Positions 47,750 to 60,189 of a DNA stretch of 64,000 nucleotides are shown here, piece by piece. The stretch is taken from assembly GCA_003254925.1 (NCBI GenBank), contig QANZ01047639.1, positions 1-64,000 of the forward strand, in the 5' to 3' direction. The translations under genes and the position numbers were made by a program. Within the stretch, counting starts at the first letter, position 1. Each line of letters opens with the position of its first letter. This stretch comes from Chamaecrista fasciculata (lineage: Eukaryota > Streptophyta > Magnoliopsida > Fabales > Fabaceae). The notes below the pieces were generated by a model. The model made no database searches and had not been told where the DNA came from. It saw only the letters and a list, made by a program, of their open reading frames with translations.

Positions 47750-50700
47750 CTTGTATATGTTGGTTCTATAAGAACCATTTGAAAGATTCTTTATACTCTT
47801 GTAATTGTTCACTGCAGTTATCTGATCGATGTTAGATCATGTTTGAATTGAGCAAGTTTAGTGTATATGTGTTAAGAACAACAGAAAAAGAAAGCAAATA
47901 ATGGAATAGATAGAAAGATGAATTGATGAATGAAAGAGTATCAGATTCCAAAAGAGTTGGGAAATATACATCCATGACTTCCCTTTTCGAGTCAGGGACT
48001 ATGATGCTGGAAAAATAAGGGAGATTAAGAGAGTGTTACTTATCTGAAATTGAAGAGATTGAGGGTAAGAAATCTGCAACTCACAAGATCCAGAGAGAGA
48101 CACCAAACATGAGCAAAATCTCTTGCATTTTGCAAGAATGGAGACTATGAGTGTGGGAGTAGCTATATCCACCAAAAGCCAAAGTTCACCTTTTAACTCG
48201 GCGCATATAAAAACAAATAGGGACTTTACATACAAAAGCTAAAAATGCAAAAGAGTCCCTAGTTTTGTTAAAATAACAAAACTACTCCAAAACAAAGGGT
48301 ATGTCACACTTTAGTCCAAATGCTAGATTATCAAATATAATCAATAGTTAACAAAATAGGACTAAACAAAATAGTCTTCATGACAAATAAGCTCTATGTA
48401 AACATTAGCAATTTAATGGGATAATTGCTAATATTCTCTGGACGTGAGTTGGGGTTCTTTGCCCAGTCTTGGAAGGCTTGTGGATAATCCAACCCATCAC
48501 GAATTACCACAATTGATATGAACTCAATCTATCCTTATTCACACTTACGATAAATTAATTACTTATCAGTAAACACAAATATTAATCTTACCATAGATTA
48601 ATGCTAATCCACACAAAAATTCCAACAATCTCCCACTTGGATAGCATTAATCTATAAACAGATTAATCAACAAAATACTGAAGTAAGTAATTAACTATCA
48701 CAAGGCACACCAAAGTGCATAACAGATGAAACCATACCCACAGATCACTGAATCCGATAGGGAAGCAAGTGGTGTACACAAAACAGATCACTAAATCCGA
48801 TAGGGAAACAAGTGATACAAACATCAACACAAAATGGTTTCAGTATCTGAATAGAATAGAGTTTGAAATGACATTAAAATGTCATAGGATGAAACAAAAG
48901 TCTATAAAGACTTAGCTCAAACTCCCACTAGACTAAGGTCATTCCAAAAATTTTCAACAGGAGCCACATGGGTCACATGATTTAAAAAACTCCATAGGCA
49001 AGCCCTTAGTCGACAAATTTATCAACGAATGTTCACTAACGATGTGAACCAAATGAGTCTGATACACAAGATGTCAAATTCAAGATTTGAACAAAACTAG
49101 ATCCAAACAACAACAAAATTCAATTGTGAGATAACACAAGACATTGAATCCTATATATAGTGAGAACAATGTTTCTTACCAACTGAACAAAATTGGATCC
49201 CAAAGTTCGACAAAACCCAACAAATGCAACTTAACTGCACCAGGTGTCTTTCTAAGGCCAAAATTGGACTAAATCCAACAATTGTAACAGAGTTACTACA
49301 AATGTCTCTTGAAAGCCAAATTGGACTAAATCCAATAATTGTAACAAAGTTACCTCAGATGCCTCTTGAAGGCCAAATTGGACTAAATCCAATAAATGTA
49401 ACAAAGTTACGCCACATGCCTCTTGAAGGCCAAATTGGACTAAATCCAATGAATGTAACAAAGTTACTCCAAATACCTCTTAAAGGCCAAATTGGACTAA
49501 ATCCAATAAATGTAACAAAGTTACTGCAAATGCCTCTTGAAGGCCAAATTGGACTGAATCCAACAAATGTAACGAAGTTACCTTAGATGCTTGTAAGGGC
49601 CAAAATTGGACTAAATCCAAAAAATGTAAAAAAGTTACCTCAAATGCCTGTAAGGGCCAAAAATTGGATTAAATCCAATAAATGTAACAAAGTTACCTCA
49701 AATGCCTTTAAGGGCCAAAATTGGACTAAATCCAAAAATTGTAACATTGTCACAAAAGACTAGAATTGGAGAAAATCGAGAAAATTCAATTAACGTTTAC
49801 TCAGACTCCCACTGGACCGAGATAGCATCTAAAAGGTCCACAAAATGCTCATATCAAATATATAAAGTCTTGTCAGCATTACCAAAATGGTCAAACACAT
49901 ATGTTAGCCCAAGATCCCTCATAGCCAAATAATCATTTAATTAAGATTATCAAATACATGTTTAGGAACTCAAACCAGACATCATAATTAGTCTCAACCA
50001 AAGCTGATATGGCCAATAACAAACAAGAAACAATAATTATGTCTCAAAAACATAATTATAATACAAACTTTCCTTCACAGAATCAGCTTATGCAACCTCA
50101 TGAAAGTTGCTAAAACCAGAAGCTGATTTGGCCGTCAACAAATGAGAAATATTAATTATGTCTCTAGACCATAATTATAACACCAGATTTCCCTCACAGA
50201 ATTAGCTTATGCAACTTTATAAAAATGTGAAAACACATATATATCAAAACTTGAAAAACAAAGAGGGGATTAACACAAAATGAATCAATCGTCTCCATAT
50301 CGATAGGATACAACAGACTCTGGAAACATTATAAACAAAACCCAATGTGCTGCTGACAAGATATACAAATGAGCATGCACCACAAAATTGCATATTAACT
50401 ATGTTTTACCAATAAGTTAAATCCACAATTAACATACAGATAGTCTGAGATTGAATAATCTTCTCTCCCACAAACAGGAATTTTATATCAAATTTTATAA
50501 TCCACAAATCCTATAATTTGAGAGAATCTTACAACAAATCAAGTATCACAACAGATGGTCAGAGGAATAAATACTAACTAAATACATGTCAAATATTCAA
50601 ATCCTCAACCATATAATCCAATAAATGGATTAACAAAAGTGATACATATTTGAAGTGGCTGTAGGTGTCTATCCGACCCTTCAAAACAAAATAGCCCTTC

Positions 50701-52470
50701 CACACGTGACAAACATGCAACTTGAAATAGACAACACGATCTACTCAGCTTAAAGTAAATGCAAAATCTATTTAGCTAATCTAATCTGTATCCGAGTAAC
50801 AAAACCATTCCAATCAGATCAGATATCAAAGGGAAGCCAACAAATGGTTTAAAGTACGTCACAAATACCTAATGACACATGTTAATAGCTTTTCAATAAT
50901 CCCTAACAAAATTGCTCAAATATTTCCCAGGTACACTTATACGAAAGGTTGCAACTTAAATAGTGTACACTTGAGTAAAGCAGCGAAGTCTAAAGGGATT
51001 CATACAAGATTAGAAAACTTATTAACAAAATACACAAGAGTGCAACTCAAATTTCTTAAGCACTCACATAAATATAGGTCCCAAGAGATAAACCAAAATA
51101 CCGCAAGACTTAACCAGGTGAAATTAATGCGCAATTCATAATAAGATTTCAACTAAGTCATTCCCACAAAGCGGTTATTAAAAAAAATGTTTTATCTCAT
51201 ACAGGAGACCCATACAAAATATTTTGTCAAAAAAAATATCTCAAGTGCCCATCAATCCAAAAACAAAGTAGAGATATGAGGACAAAATAAACAAAATCAA
51301 TTTGCAAAACAAAATCAATTACTTAATCAGTAATTTCAAATAATAGTTAATTAATTAATGTTAATCCATGCAAATATAATAATCTCTCACACTTGGATAT
51401 CATTAATTAATTATCGGATTGGTCCACAAAACTGAACTAAGCAATTAATTATCCAAAAACAGATTGCATTAACAATGTCACAAAATAGGGTTTGTCCACC
51501 GTCAATACAATTTCGGTTCACAAAACAAAACAACATTGTAATTAGACCCACAATAGATGAGCACTCAATCACAAGTTGTCAACAATCTCGAACTAGTTTT
51601 CATAATCAAAATTTCAAAATTTTCACCAAAAGGGGCTCAAAAATAATTTTGTAGACAAAACCACAATTTAAGTGCATATTATTGGGTCAAAAATATTTGA
51701 CATACCAAATCATAATATTACAGAGAGTGGCAAACATATATGGTCAACAATAACTCACAAAATATGCACAAAAAATTTTAACTCAAAATTTCAAGAGCAC
51801 ATGCCCCAAAACTAATAATTAGTGTTATGGAAATTACCGAAAAAATATTTCGGGTGCTCGAAAAATTCCGGAAAAAATCCCAACAAATAGGAAATGAAAT
51901 TTTGAACACGGGATCAAAACGAGATCCGATAGGCCCAAAAACCAATGTCCACGTGCACCCACGCGCTAGTGTGTAAGAGTGGGCTTTGTTGAAGAACTTC
52001 ATCTTCAACCTCTCACCATTTCGGCGTGTTTCGTTTTACTGTTCATCCGCCATTTTTGATCAGATTTTGCATGGTTTTTGTTTGTTTCATGACTCAAAAA
52101 CAATTTCATGAATCAATTTCGAAAAACAAGCTCAAAATAGCCCCAAAATCGAAAAATAATGGGAGATTAAGAGAGTGTTACTTATCTAGAATTGAAGAGG
52201 TTGAGAGCAAGAAATCTGCAACTCACAAGATCCAGAGAGGGAGCACCAAACATGAGCAAAATCTCTTGCATTTTGCAAGAATGGAGACTATGAGTGTGTG
52301 AGTAGTTATATCCACCAAAAGCCAAAGTTCACCTTTTAACTCGGTGCATATAAAAACAAATAGGGACTTTACATACAAAAGCTAAAAATGCAAAAGAGTC
52401 CCTAGTTTTGTTAAAATAACAAAACTACTCCAAAACAAAGGGTATGTCACACTTTAGTCCAAATCCTTGC
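47750..52470 (-). mobile_element. Degraded Copia-type LTR element
   Basis: On the minus strand, a polypurine tract (48638-48628) is followed by TGTTGGAATTTTTGTG, the start of a 3' LTR at 48627 that continues toward lower coordinates. A block of about 309 bp from the LTR (about 47999-48308) recurs at about 52158-52466 with roughly 97% identity, marking the other LTR region. Between them lie non-coding sequence and the 57-bp minisatellite. No gag or pol was recognised, so the element is non-autonomous or heavily reduced. It looks broken, with several breaks. LTR similarity suggests a fairly young insertion. Confidence 0.5.
49185..49745. repeat. 57-bp tandem repeat (minisatellite), about nine to ten copies
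   Basis: The unit contains 'ttggactaaatccaataaat' and 'gtaacaaagttac', then 'caaatgcctcttgaaggcc'. Central copies are nearly identical; outer copies are diverged. Because 57 is a multiple of three, the array is open in frame on + (49224-49586, 19-residue repeat) and partly on - (49461-49252). These frames are most likely a by-product of the period. Confidence 0.85.
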
Positions 52471-52863
52471 CCTCATTGGCGCGTGCCAATTACGTTTGCC
52501 ACGTTGAGGTTGTGTTGACGTGTTCACTATCTCCAAGTCAGCATGATTTGGCATTACTTTCATCTCCTGTGTCACATCCATGTTGTGCTTCCTCATATTA
52601 GTAGCATATCTCTGGGCTTGGTTCGTATCAATATGCCAATGCCTATGACCTCAAGCTTTGGGTGGGAGCCCAACCATCAGAAGTTAGAACACTTAAGTCA
52701 TTGTTCTGTTAATTCAAGAAGCCAAGCTTTCGGTGATTTTTAAAGGACAGCGAGAAGCTTGCTATTGACTTTGGAATCATTTCAACACTGTCAGGAACTC
52801 CGATCAAGGTTTTTAAAGTTTAAAAACTTGTGTAGACTGTCACACCGCCATGAAATATATCTC

Positions 52864-54260
52864 TAAGGGTCTGTTTGGGAACTTGTAAGTTCAATCCAAT
52901 CTCAACCTATGAGATGAGATGAGATGATGTTGAAATTAGGATGAGATGAAGTGTTTGGATGGTTTGAGAGAAAATGATGTATAATAGGGTGTGAAATTAT
53001 ATAAAAGGGTATGTAATGATTGTGGTTGGTTGAAATATGATTATGGATTTTTTTAATTTGTATAGGGGTAGAAATGGTATGAAATAATGATGTTGAGATT
53101 GAGATTGAGATAAGATGATAGGTGTTTGGGTGGGGTTTGACTGAAGTTTGACTGGGATGATATTTGGATGAGATGCTCTTGGAAAGCGTGATTTCTCAAT
53201 CCTATAGGATGATGGATTTTGGTCCATCCTATTGGATGAGATTATGGGGCAAAATGAAAATAACATTAAAATTCTTTTGAGAATGCAATTTGGTCCATAA
53301 ATTTGTATCNNNNNNNNNNNNNNNNNNNNNNNNNNNNNNNNNNNNNNNNNNNNNNNNNNNNNNNNNNNNNNNNNNNNNNNNNNNNNNNNNNNNNNNNNNN
53401 NNNNNNNNNNNNNNNNNNNNNNNNNNNNNNNNNNNNNNNNNNNNNNNNNNNNNNNNNNNNNNNNNNNNNNNNNNNNNNNNNNNNNNNNNNNNNNNNNNNN
53501 NNNNNNNNNNNNNNNNNNNNNNNNNNNNNNNNNNNNNNNNNNNNNNNNNNNNNNNNNNNNNNNNNNNNNNNNNNNNNNNNNNNNNNNNNNNNNNNNNNNN
53601 NNNNNNNNNNNNNNNNNNNNNNNNNNNNNNNNNNNNNNNNNNNNNNNNNNNNNNNNNNNNNNNNNNNNNNNNNNNNNNNNNNNNNNNNNNNNNNNNNNNN
53701 NNNNNNNNNNNNNNNNNNNNNNNNNNNNNNNNNNNNNNNNNNNNNNNNNNNNNNNNNNNNNNNNNNNNNNNNNNNNNNNNNNNNNNNNNNNNNNNNNNNN
53801 NNNNNNNNNNNNNNNNNNNNNNNNNNNNNNNNNNNNNNNNNNNNNNNNNNNNNNNNNNNNNNNNNNGGTGGGTGTGTGAGAGATAGAGAGAAAAGGAGAG
53901 AGAGAAGTTTGTGTGTGTTTGTGAGTGAGTGAGAGGGAGAGAAAAAAAATTAATAAGAAATGATGGAGAGAGAGAAAATTATAAGTGTAATAAATGAGGG
54001 TATGTAAAATTACTATTTTGTCTAATTATCTTTTTTATATTTGTATTAGAGTGTAGGTAAATATAGGTATATAAATAGGGGTAAATTAATAAATGTATGA
54101 TAAATGGGATGATGATTTGGATGAGATGATGATTTGGATGAGATGAGATGAGATTATGTGCCAGACAAACACTTAAACCAGACTGTTCATCTAATTTTAG
54201 GTTGAGATTAGGATTAGAATGGGATGAGTTTGGGATGTGGAGCTGCCAAACAGGCCCTAA
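52864..54260. mobile_element. PIF/Harbinger-like element with an internal gap
   Basis: Body 52867-54257. The TIRs are GGGTCTGTTTGGGAACTTG and, from the right, GGGCCTGTTTGGCAGCTCC, and the flanks carry a duplicated TAA (52864-52866 and 54258-54260) as in PIF/Harbinger and Tourist elements. Sub-terminal regions are rich in 'gagatgagatgatg' repeats on both sides. The middle is hidden by 557 N, so a transposase cannot be ruled in or out. Confidence 0.65.
53310..53866. other. Assembly gap (557 N)
   Basis: Undetermined bases inside the PIF/Harbinger-like element. The right edge resumes in a GA/GT-rich microsatellite ('gagagatagagagaaaagg'). Confidence 0.99.
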
Positions 54261-54879
54261 GATTGTTGAGAGAAAAATAATATTGAGGGATTTGAGCCAA
54301 TTTCATTGTTTTGTGGATGGGAATGGGAATTGCTCTTGCAATGATTTTTTGGTAATATGACACATTGACACACCTGCCAAGCATTTTGACATGAGAGTGC
54401 ATTGACATCCTCAAATTCTTATTTTGTCAAAATCGAAGTTAGAGACAGTTGCATGATCCATAACCTTTGGTATCTGTATCATCCAAGAGATCTTTTTGTT
54501 GAACAAAATAGTTAGATGGTGCTAGAAACAGATGTTTGATGTTCAACAAAGACCAAGTTCCATGCTAGTTGCTACATTTATGGTCCGTAGCCATGGGATC
54601 TTTTTTTATACAATAGTGACTTTAAGACAATTTGTGTTTAGCCTGCTTTTCTGAGTTGTTAATTAAGAGAAACTGAGATAGAAAATTGTGGCCACAGAGA
54701 AAACACTTTAGTGAAGATGATGATTGGTGAGGGTGGTGATGACCAAGCTATTATGGCTATTAATCATGTTAAAAGTTATTGAAGCATGTGCCAAGATGTT
54801 GTTATTTATAAATATATAAAAGTAAACAATTTTGTAGTATTTTCTATATAATATTTGACTTATTGATTTATAGTGTAAA

Positions 54880-55860
54880 TTAGAGATACTGCATAATTGT
54901 TTGCTAGTGGTTTAAGGTCCAATATCACATAATTATAACCACCAAATCTTGAGAATCAAGTTTAAACCAGCAAATCTTATCAAGAATCAAGTTGAAGATT
55001 TGAATTTGATTCCATATTTTGCTTATAAATAGAGCTCATCAATTCTAATTCAGGGAGACCACTTCAGAGCGCAATTTGGGTGTTCTACTACCAGCTTCTC
55101 TTCCCTCTCTAATCCTAAAGTCTGTATGGACTAATTCCTTCATCCTAGAGGAGAATCCGAATGAAGCCTGAGCTCAACGTTCTTCAATGTCAAGGGAGTT
55201 TTATTATTGTTGTTGTGTTTAGTATCAGACAATAGTCTTAGGATTGTTCTTTAATATTTTCATAAAAATTATTAATTGTACTTGTTTTGGTATCGTTTGA
55301 TCCATCACATTTTATGATTAATAAGGTTTGCTCTTTTATATTACCGGTTGGTCGAGTTATCTATTCTAAGTTTCTATTGTCGCCATTGCTTAATTGGTGA
55401 TTGTTATGTTTAGTCATAAATTGTTTGCTCGGTTGAGGCGTTTATAGTTATCATAATTAATCTATGTCTTCGTGGTTGCGAGACAAGTATCTTCGGATAT
55501 TGAATGTGGTTTGTTGCATAATAATAATAATAACAACTTCTTGATTATCTTTATTGAGCTAGGATGGTAGAATTCGTGATTATTCTCTAGGGATTTCATC
55601 TTCTCACCTCTCATCTATCTTCTTTTGTCTTTTCTTTATTTTCTTTATTACTTTCTTGTTTTCAACATAATAATATAACTAACCCACAAAATATTAGACC
55701 TGAATTCGTAATTATTTACACAATTGATTGTTATTCCTATTCAAGAAGTTCCTTAGAGATCCGACCTTGGGTTGTGCACTATATTATATCTTAATATAAT
55801 ATTCGGGTATAACTTGAGTATTAATTTGGCGGCACTAACAACAAGTGTCAGATCACTTAT
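54880..55860 (+). mobile_element. LTR-retroelement-like non-coding remnant
   Basis: 'gcttataaatagagctcatc' looks like a promoter and is followed by a leader-like region. About 550 bp later comes 'cttagagatccgaccttggg' with 'cactatattatatctt', a layout that resembles the LTR-to-primer-site region of large plant Gypsy elements. No coding region or second LTR. Old and partial; weak call. Confidence 0.3.
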
Positions 55861-55894
55861 GTTTTGTTTTATAGTTGAATTATGATATTTATTG

Positions 55895-56330
55895 CCGACA
55901 TTTGATAAAATTAATCTTGTGGATCTATCACCACGAGTCTTGTACATACTTAAAACTAAACGGGTAATCTCAAAAAGCTGGAAATGGTTAAAACAATTTG
56001 AGATAATAAGAAGCGTGACACTTGCTCTACTACCACCAGCTTCTCTTCCCTCTCTACCCAAGTTGGGTGTTGGAAATGGTTATTAGGAAGAAATTAAAAG
56101 AGGTAGAGTAGCTAGCTAGTATTAGAGCTGCATGCATAATACTTTGATAAAATTAATCTTGTGGATCTATCACCACGAGTCTTGTACATACTTAAAACTA
56201 AACGGGTAATCTCAAAAAGGGGAGATTTGACTTTAATTTCGCCGCTAATTGGCTTTTGTTGGAAATGGTTATTAGGAAGAAATTAAAAGAGGTAGAGTAG
56301 CTAGCTAGTATTAGAGCTGCATGCATATAT
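55895..56330. repeat. Tandem A-B-A'-B' duplication next to the SEO gene
   Basis: Block A (55899-55977, 'cttgtggatctatcaccacg' onward) recurs at 56140-56218 almost without change. Block B ('ggaaatggttattaggaag' to 'gagctgcatgcat', about 70 bp) occurs near 56070 and 56260. The linkers between A and B differ. The linker of the first unit shares 'ccagcttctcttccctctct' with 55090. Confidence 0.75.
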
Positions 56331-56850
56331 TGAATGACTAGTAGAAGCGTGAGATAATAAGAAAACATAATTTGAGAAACTTTATTACATAAAGTAGTGA
56401 AGCAAATTAAAGCAGATAAGCAAGAACATAGACAAGGGTACATAGGAATAGGTAGATCCGGATCCTCTACGTTTGCTCTCTATATTTTTTTTATGCATTT
56501 TAGAGAAATAAAAGAAGAAACAGAAAGAAAGTGTAGGTCTTACAAAATAATTATGTAGGGCCCACACTTTATCTCAATTTTGTACTTTATCTCTCTAAAT
56601 GTACAAGAAATGCAAATAAGGAAAATACAAAGGATCTACTTCGGGCATAGGCATAGGCAAATATAATGAAAGGTAGAGTACTAGTGATATGTGTTTATTA
56701 GAGGAAAGCAAACTAAAGAAGTGGTACCGTAGGTGCTGGCTAGTGAATGATATATAGAGTGGATGGATATGAATATGATAGCTGATGATGAGTAAAGGTA
56801 GAGATGTTGGAAAAGGCGATGATGGATGGATGAGTAGTACAGCTAGTTAG

Positions 56851-59390
56851 TTAACGTTTGGCAACAGTGGCGGTAGTACTAGTAACAGTGGTGGTGGAAT
56901 TGGAATTATGGCAGCATTTGTAACTGATAAAGATGTCCATAGCCCCTGGACAGCAGGGGCAGTTAATGGTGTCTGGAAGCTTGCCAGCCACGTTTGGAAT
57001 CTCAATCTTGGTGCAACAAAGACGACCGATCTGCTTAATAATACTGGTGTGATGCGTTGTGAACGCAATCTCGAAGCCCTTCTCCAAGGCTAACTCCTTC
57101 CACTTGTCGAACTCTTCCACTGTTTTCAGCATAGTGTTGCCGTACCCGCTGAGAACAATGGTTGAGCCCTTTGTGAGCAAAGCCCACCCTTCTCCGTTCT
57201 TGTACGACAACACTTTCTCCACCTCCTGGGTCACCTCTTCCAGAGTGGTGTGAAGCTTGGTCACAAACAGGCTCTCTATTCCGCTCCAGAATTGCTTCAC
57301 CAGGCTCTTTTCCTCCCTCTCCACGCAGAATAGCTCTATTATGATCTTCTTCTCCTTCAACGCAGCGTCATGTACCAGAGTCGTCGCGTACTCTGTGAAC
57401 TGTTGCACCCACTCTTCCTTGCTCCCTCCGTAGAATAATATGTATTTCTCCTCCATTATCTGAGATAATCCATCAAATTAATTAATTATATATTAAAAAA
57501 TCACAGATGATGATGGATCAGCATTATATTGTTTAGGGTAAATTACATTTTGATACCCTGAGCCGAGGTATGAACTGATTCCACTTTGATACTATGTTTT
57601 ATTCGCCGTTAGCACTTTGCATGACACTAAAAACTTTTTTTTTCTGTTATCTTTAGTGAAAAGGTAACGGAAAAAGAGTTTTTGGTATCAAAATTCTAAC
57701 GCCAAATAGAATAGGGTACTAAAATGTCACTTTTGAAATAACAGAATACTAAAGTAGAATTGACCCATATCCCATAATGCCAAAGTGGAATCGATGGTAT
57801 TGTTTAATTTAATTAGTTACGTTACGTACAGCAGGAGCAAGGATTGGGAGATGGTCGATGATAATGGGGCGGAACCAATTGATGTCGTTGTTGATTCTGT
57901 CCCGATCAGCCTCAGTGAAAGGGAAGGCCTTTACTCCCCAAACCTTAATGAGGTGGAATGCGTCGGTGTTCAGAACCATGCTTTGAGTGTTCATTACAAC
58001 CACCATGGGGGTCTTCTTGAAGTGCCATTCCTCTTTGATGAACCTGTACCCTGCTATCACTCCACAGTGTTGAACCACGTACCATGGCATCTTCACTTTC
58101 ACAATCTCCAACCTCTTTCGCGCCTCCTCTGTCCATTCCTCCACCATTGGAATCCACACGATCTTGTACTCTTCTCTTGTCTTTATGAATTCCTGCACTT
58201 TTATCATCACTGATATTTCTTCCTCTGTGATCTCTAGCGTGGATATGAACAAGTACAAATTCTTCTTTCTCAACACGTCAATGTTCACCTGTTGACGTTA
58301 ATTATACGTATATACCATTCCATTATTAATTAATTCCTTTCCCTGTATATATCACTAATAATTCATATGATGTATATAAACAGGCATGTTCAATTAATTA
58401 AGTACTAACCGATGCCTTAGAGTCAGAGGTACCATCGTAAAATTCCCTTGGGGCATCCGATGAAAATATGAGGAACTTAATCACTTCCAATATCTCAGTT
58501 GGCGTTTGCAATAGTCTCTTCAGAGTATTAATATAGTTGAGCTCCGCTGTAATAGTACGTACATATATGTATATATATATTGCTTCAATTGGATCATTTA
58601 CCAAATATAATGAAGGAAGGATTATGAATGAATGAATATTATTTTTGCACATATCAATAGTACTAGTAATACTCACCTATTTGCTCCGTGATGACTGCGA
58701 TGTGCCTCTTGAGTTTGGTGATTACTATGTTAATCTTGTGAGCATAGAGGGAGAGGTCTTGCCTTTGGTCAGAGGCAGTAATGAGTAAGTCAGTCTGAGT
58801 GACAATGGCAGCAATGGTGATGATAGTCCAATACACATTGACAGGGATTTCCTTGATGGCGGGAATCAGGGCAGGGACATCCTTGGAGGAAAGCTTCTCA
58901 AGGTCAAAAATGAGGCGAATCAGTTGAAGGACTGTCTTGATGAGTGTGTTAAGCTCCAAGATGGACTCACGGTGTTCCTCAATCGAAGAAAACTTTGTGA
59001 GGCCACTGACACGCTTGAGGACTCCCACAGATCTAGCCAGTAAATCGTTGGGCTGATGGTGAGCCAGTAGCCAGAACTCACCATACTCCACTGCCAAAGC
59101 AGCTACAGTGATCACTGCTTTCGCATCCCATTCGTACTTTGATAGCTTATTCAGAATGGACAGTGTCGTCTTGTGAGTTGTTTCCTCTCCTGCAGGCTTG
59201 CATGACAACTGACATGCATACACCATTAATTAATTAATATATTTGGGAGATTAATAACTAATAATAAATGTATTATTAAAATTATTCATTTTACCTCGGA
59301 AGAAATTTGCCTCAGAGTACAGAGAGGTGAGGCGAAGTTGGAATCCGGTGGGGTGCGGTCCTCAATTCGCTCCAAGCTTGGTTGGGAACC
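56851..59390 (-). CDS. Sieve element occlusion (SEO) protein, five 3' exons; N-terminus not in window
   Basis: Minus-strand exons: 59390-59295, 59208-58677, 58546-58410, 58288-57830 and 57459-56851, with GT-AG introns and matching phases, giving 610 aa to the stop. The N-terminal SEO domain is represented by 'LSILNKLSKYEWDAKAVITV' and 'VEYGEFWLLAHHQP'. A thioredoxin-like middle region starts 'VLRKKNLYLFISTLEI'. The C-terminal SEO domain has 'ILFYGGSKEEWVQQF' and the Cys motif 'CPCCPGAMD...CCH'. SEO proteins are phloem-specific P-proteins that form filaments in sieve elements and seal wounded tubes. Family length is about 650-800 aa, so roughly 100 N-terminal residues are missing. The first visible exon starts with a clean acceptor at 59392-59391, which implies an upstream exon. 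A Gypsy element begins about 175 bp further upstream, so that exon lies beyond it or is lost. Confidence 0.93.
57535..57800. repeat. Palindromic element in the last SEO intron
   Basis: Starts 'agggtaaattacattttgat', and blocks such as 'attcgccgttagcacttt' are mirrored by 'aattctaacgccaaat'. It resembles the 'ggtaaattac' family seen at 36003. It fills most of the intron between the exons ending 57830 and beginning 57459. Confidence 0.55.
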
Positions 59391-59565
59391 CTGTTGTACA
59401 AATTTAGTTACTTAGTTATACATAGATGTAGAAAGGCCTAACTCATTCCAAAAGAGCTCTCAAAGAGAAAAAGTTGTCTCATTATATATATATAGAATCA
59501 AAAGGTCATTAATTAACCAAACCATGTGGGATTTCAACAATAGATACATTAATTATACATATGCA

Positions 59566-60189
59566 TGTGATATACACTCCTCGGAATGGCTCCTCGGAGT
59601 CAACATCAAGAACGTAAAGGATACCCGGCGGAGAGGCAACCCAGGCAGGTTCCCCCTCCCACACTCAAGCATTTAATGCCAAGATATTGGCATTAAATGC
59701 AAGGATCCTTGAAAGCACGTGACAGGACAAGAAGGACACGCAAAAGGACCAAAACGCCCCCTGCACACAGACTAAACTATGAAAAGCACTCCTGGCTATC
59801 ACTGACAACCAGGAGGGAAGGTTGGAAATCCCACCGTACCCTGGCAGTGATAGCTGTCACGTCAAAAGCAGAAACCTACACCAACCCCCTTTTCCTCACA
59901 CATCCCGAGTACACCCCTAACGTCTCAGAGAGAGACCTCGTACGAACATGAGACAAAAGGGAAGGAGGATAAAAGGAAAAGGGGGAACCTTTCTAAGGTA
60001 ACGACTCTCTCTCTCTAAAAATATTCAAACTCTCCAGCTTTCTCTCACTAACTTAAGAATTGGAGAAGAATCGCAGGGAACCCCCTGTGCATTCTCGTTT
60101 GCAGGTTCCGACGACCCCTACTTGCCGGAAGCTGCCCTCTACTGTGAACTCAAGGTTAGATTTACCCTAATCCAGCTTTGTAGTTTTCA
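59566..60189 (+). repeat. 5' LTR of the Tat-lineage element
   Basis: TG...CA ends, a 'ggataaaagg' TATA-like box near 59968 and a C-rich U5 with 'gcagggaaccccctgtgc'. A 'gcatttaatgccaag' palindrome lies in U3 near 59669. Only this LTR is in the window. Confidence 0.75.

Noticed and set aside
49224-49586. 120-aa repetitive protein on +
   Set aside because: Period of 57 bp keeps frames open by arithmetic on both strands; the array lies in a retroelement interior and has no start context or partner exon.
57785-58213. 142-aa + strand frame opposite an SEO exon
   Set aside because: It is the antisense shadow of the well-supported SEO exon 58288-57830.
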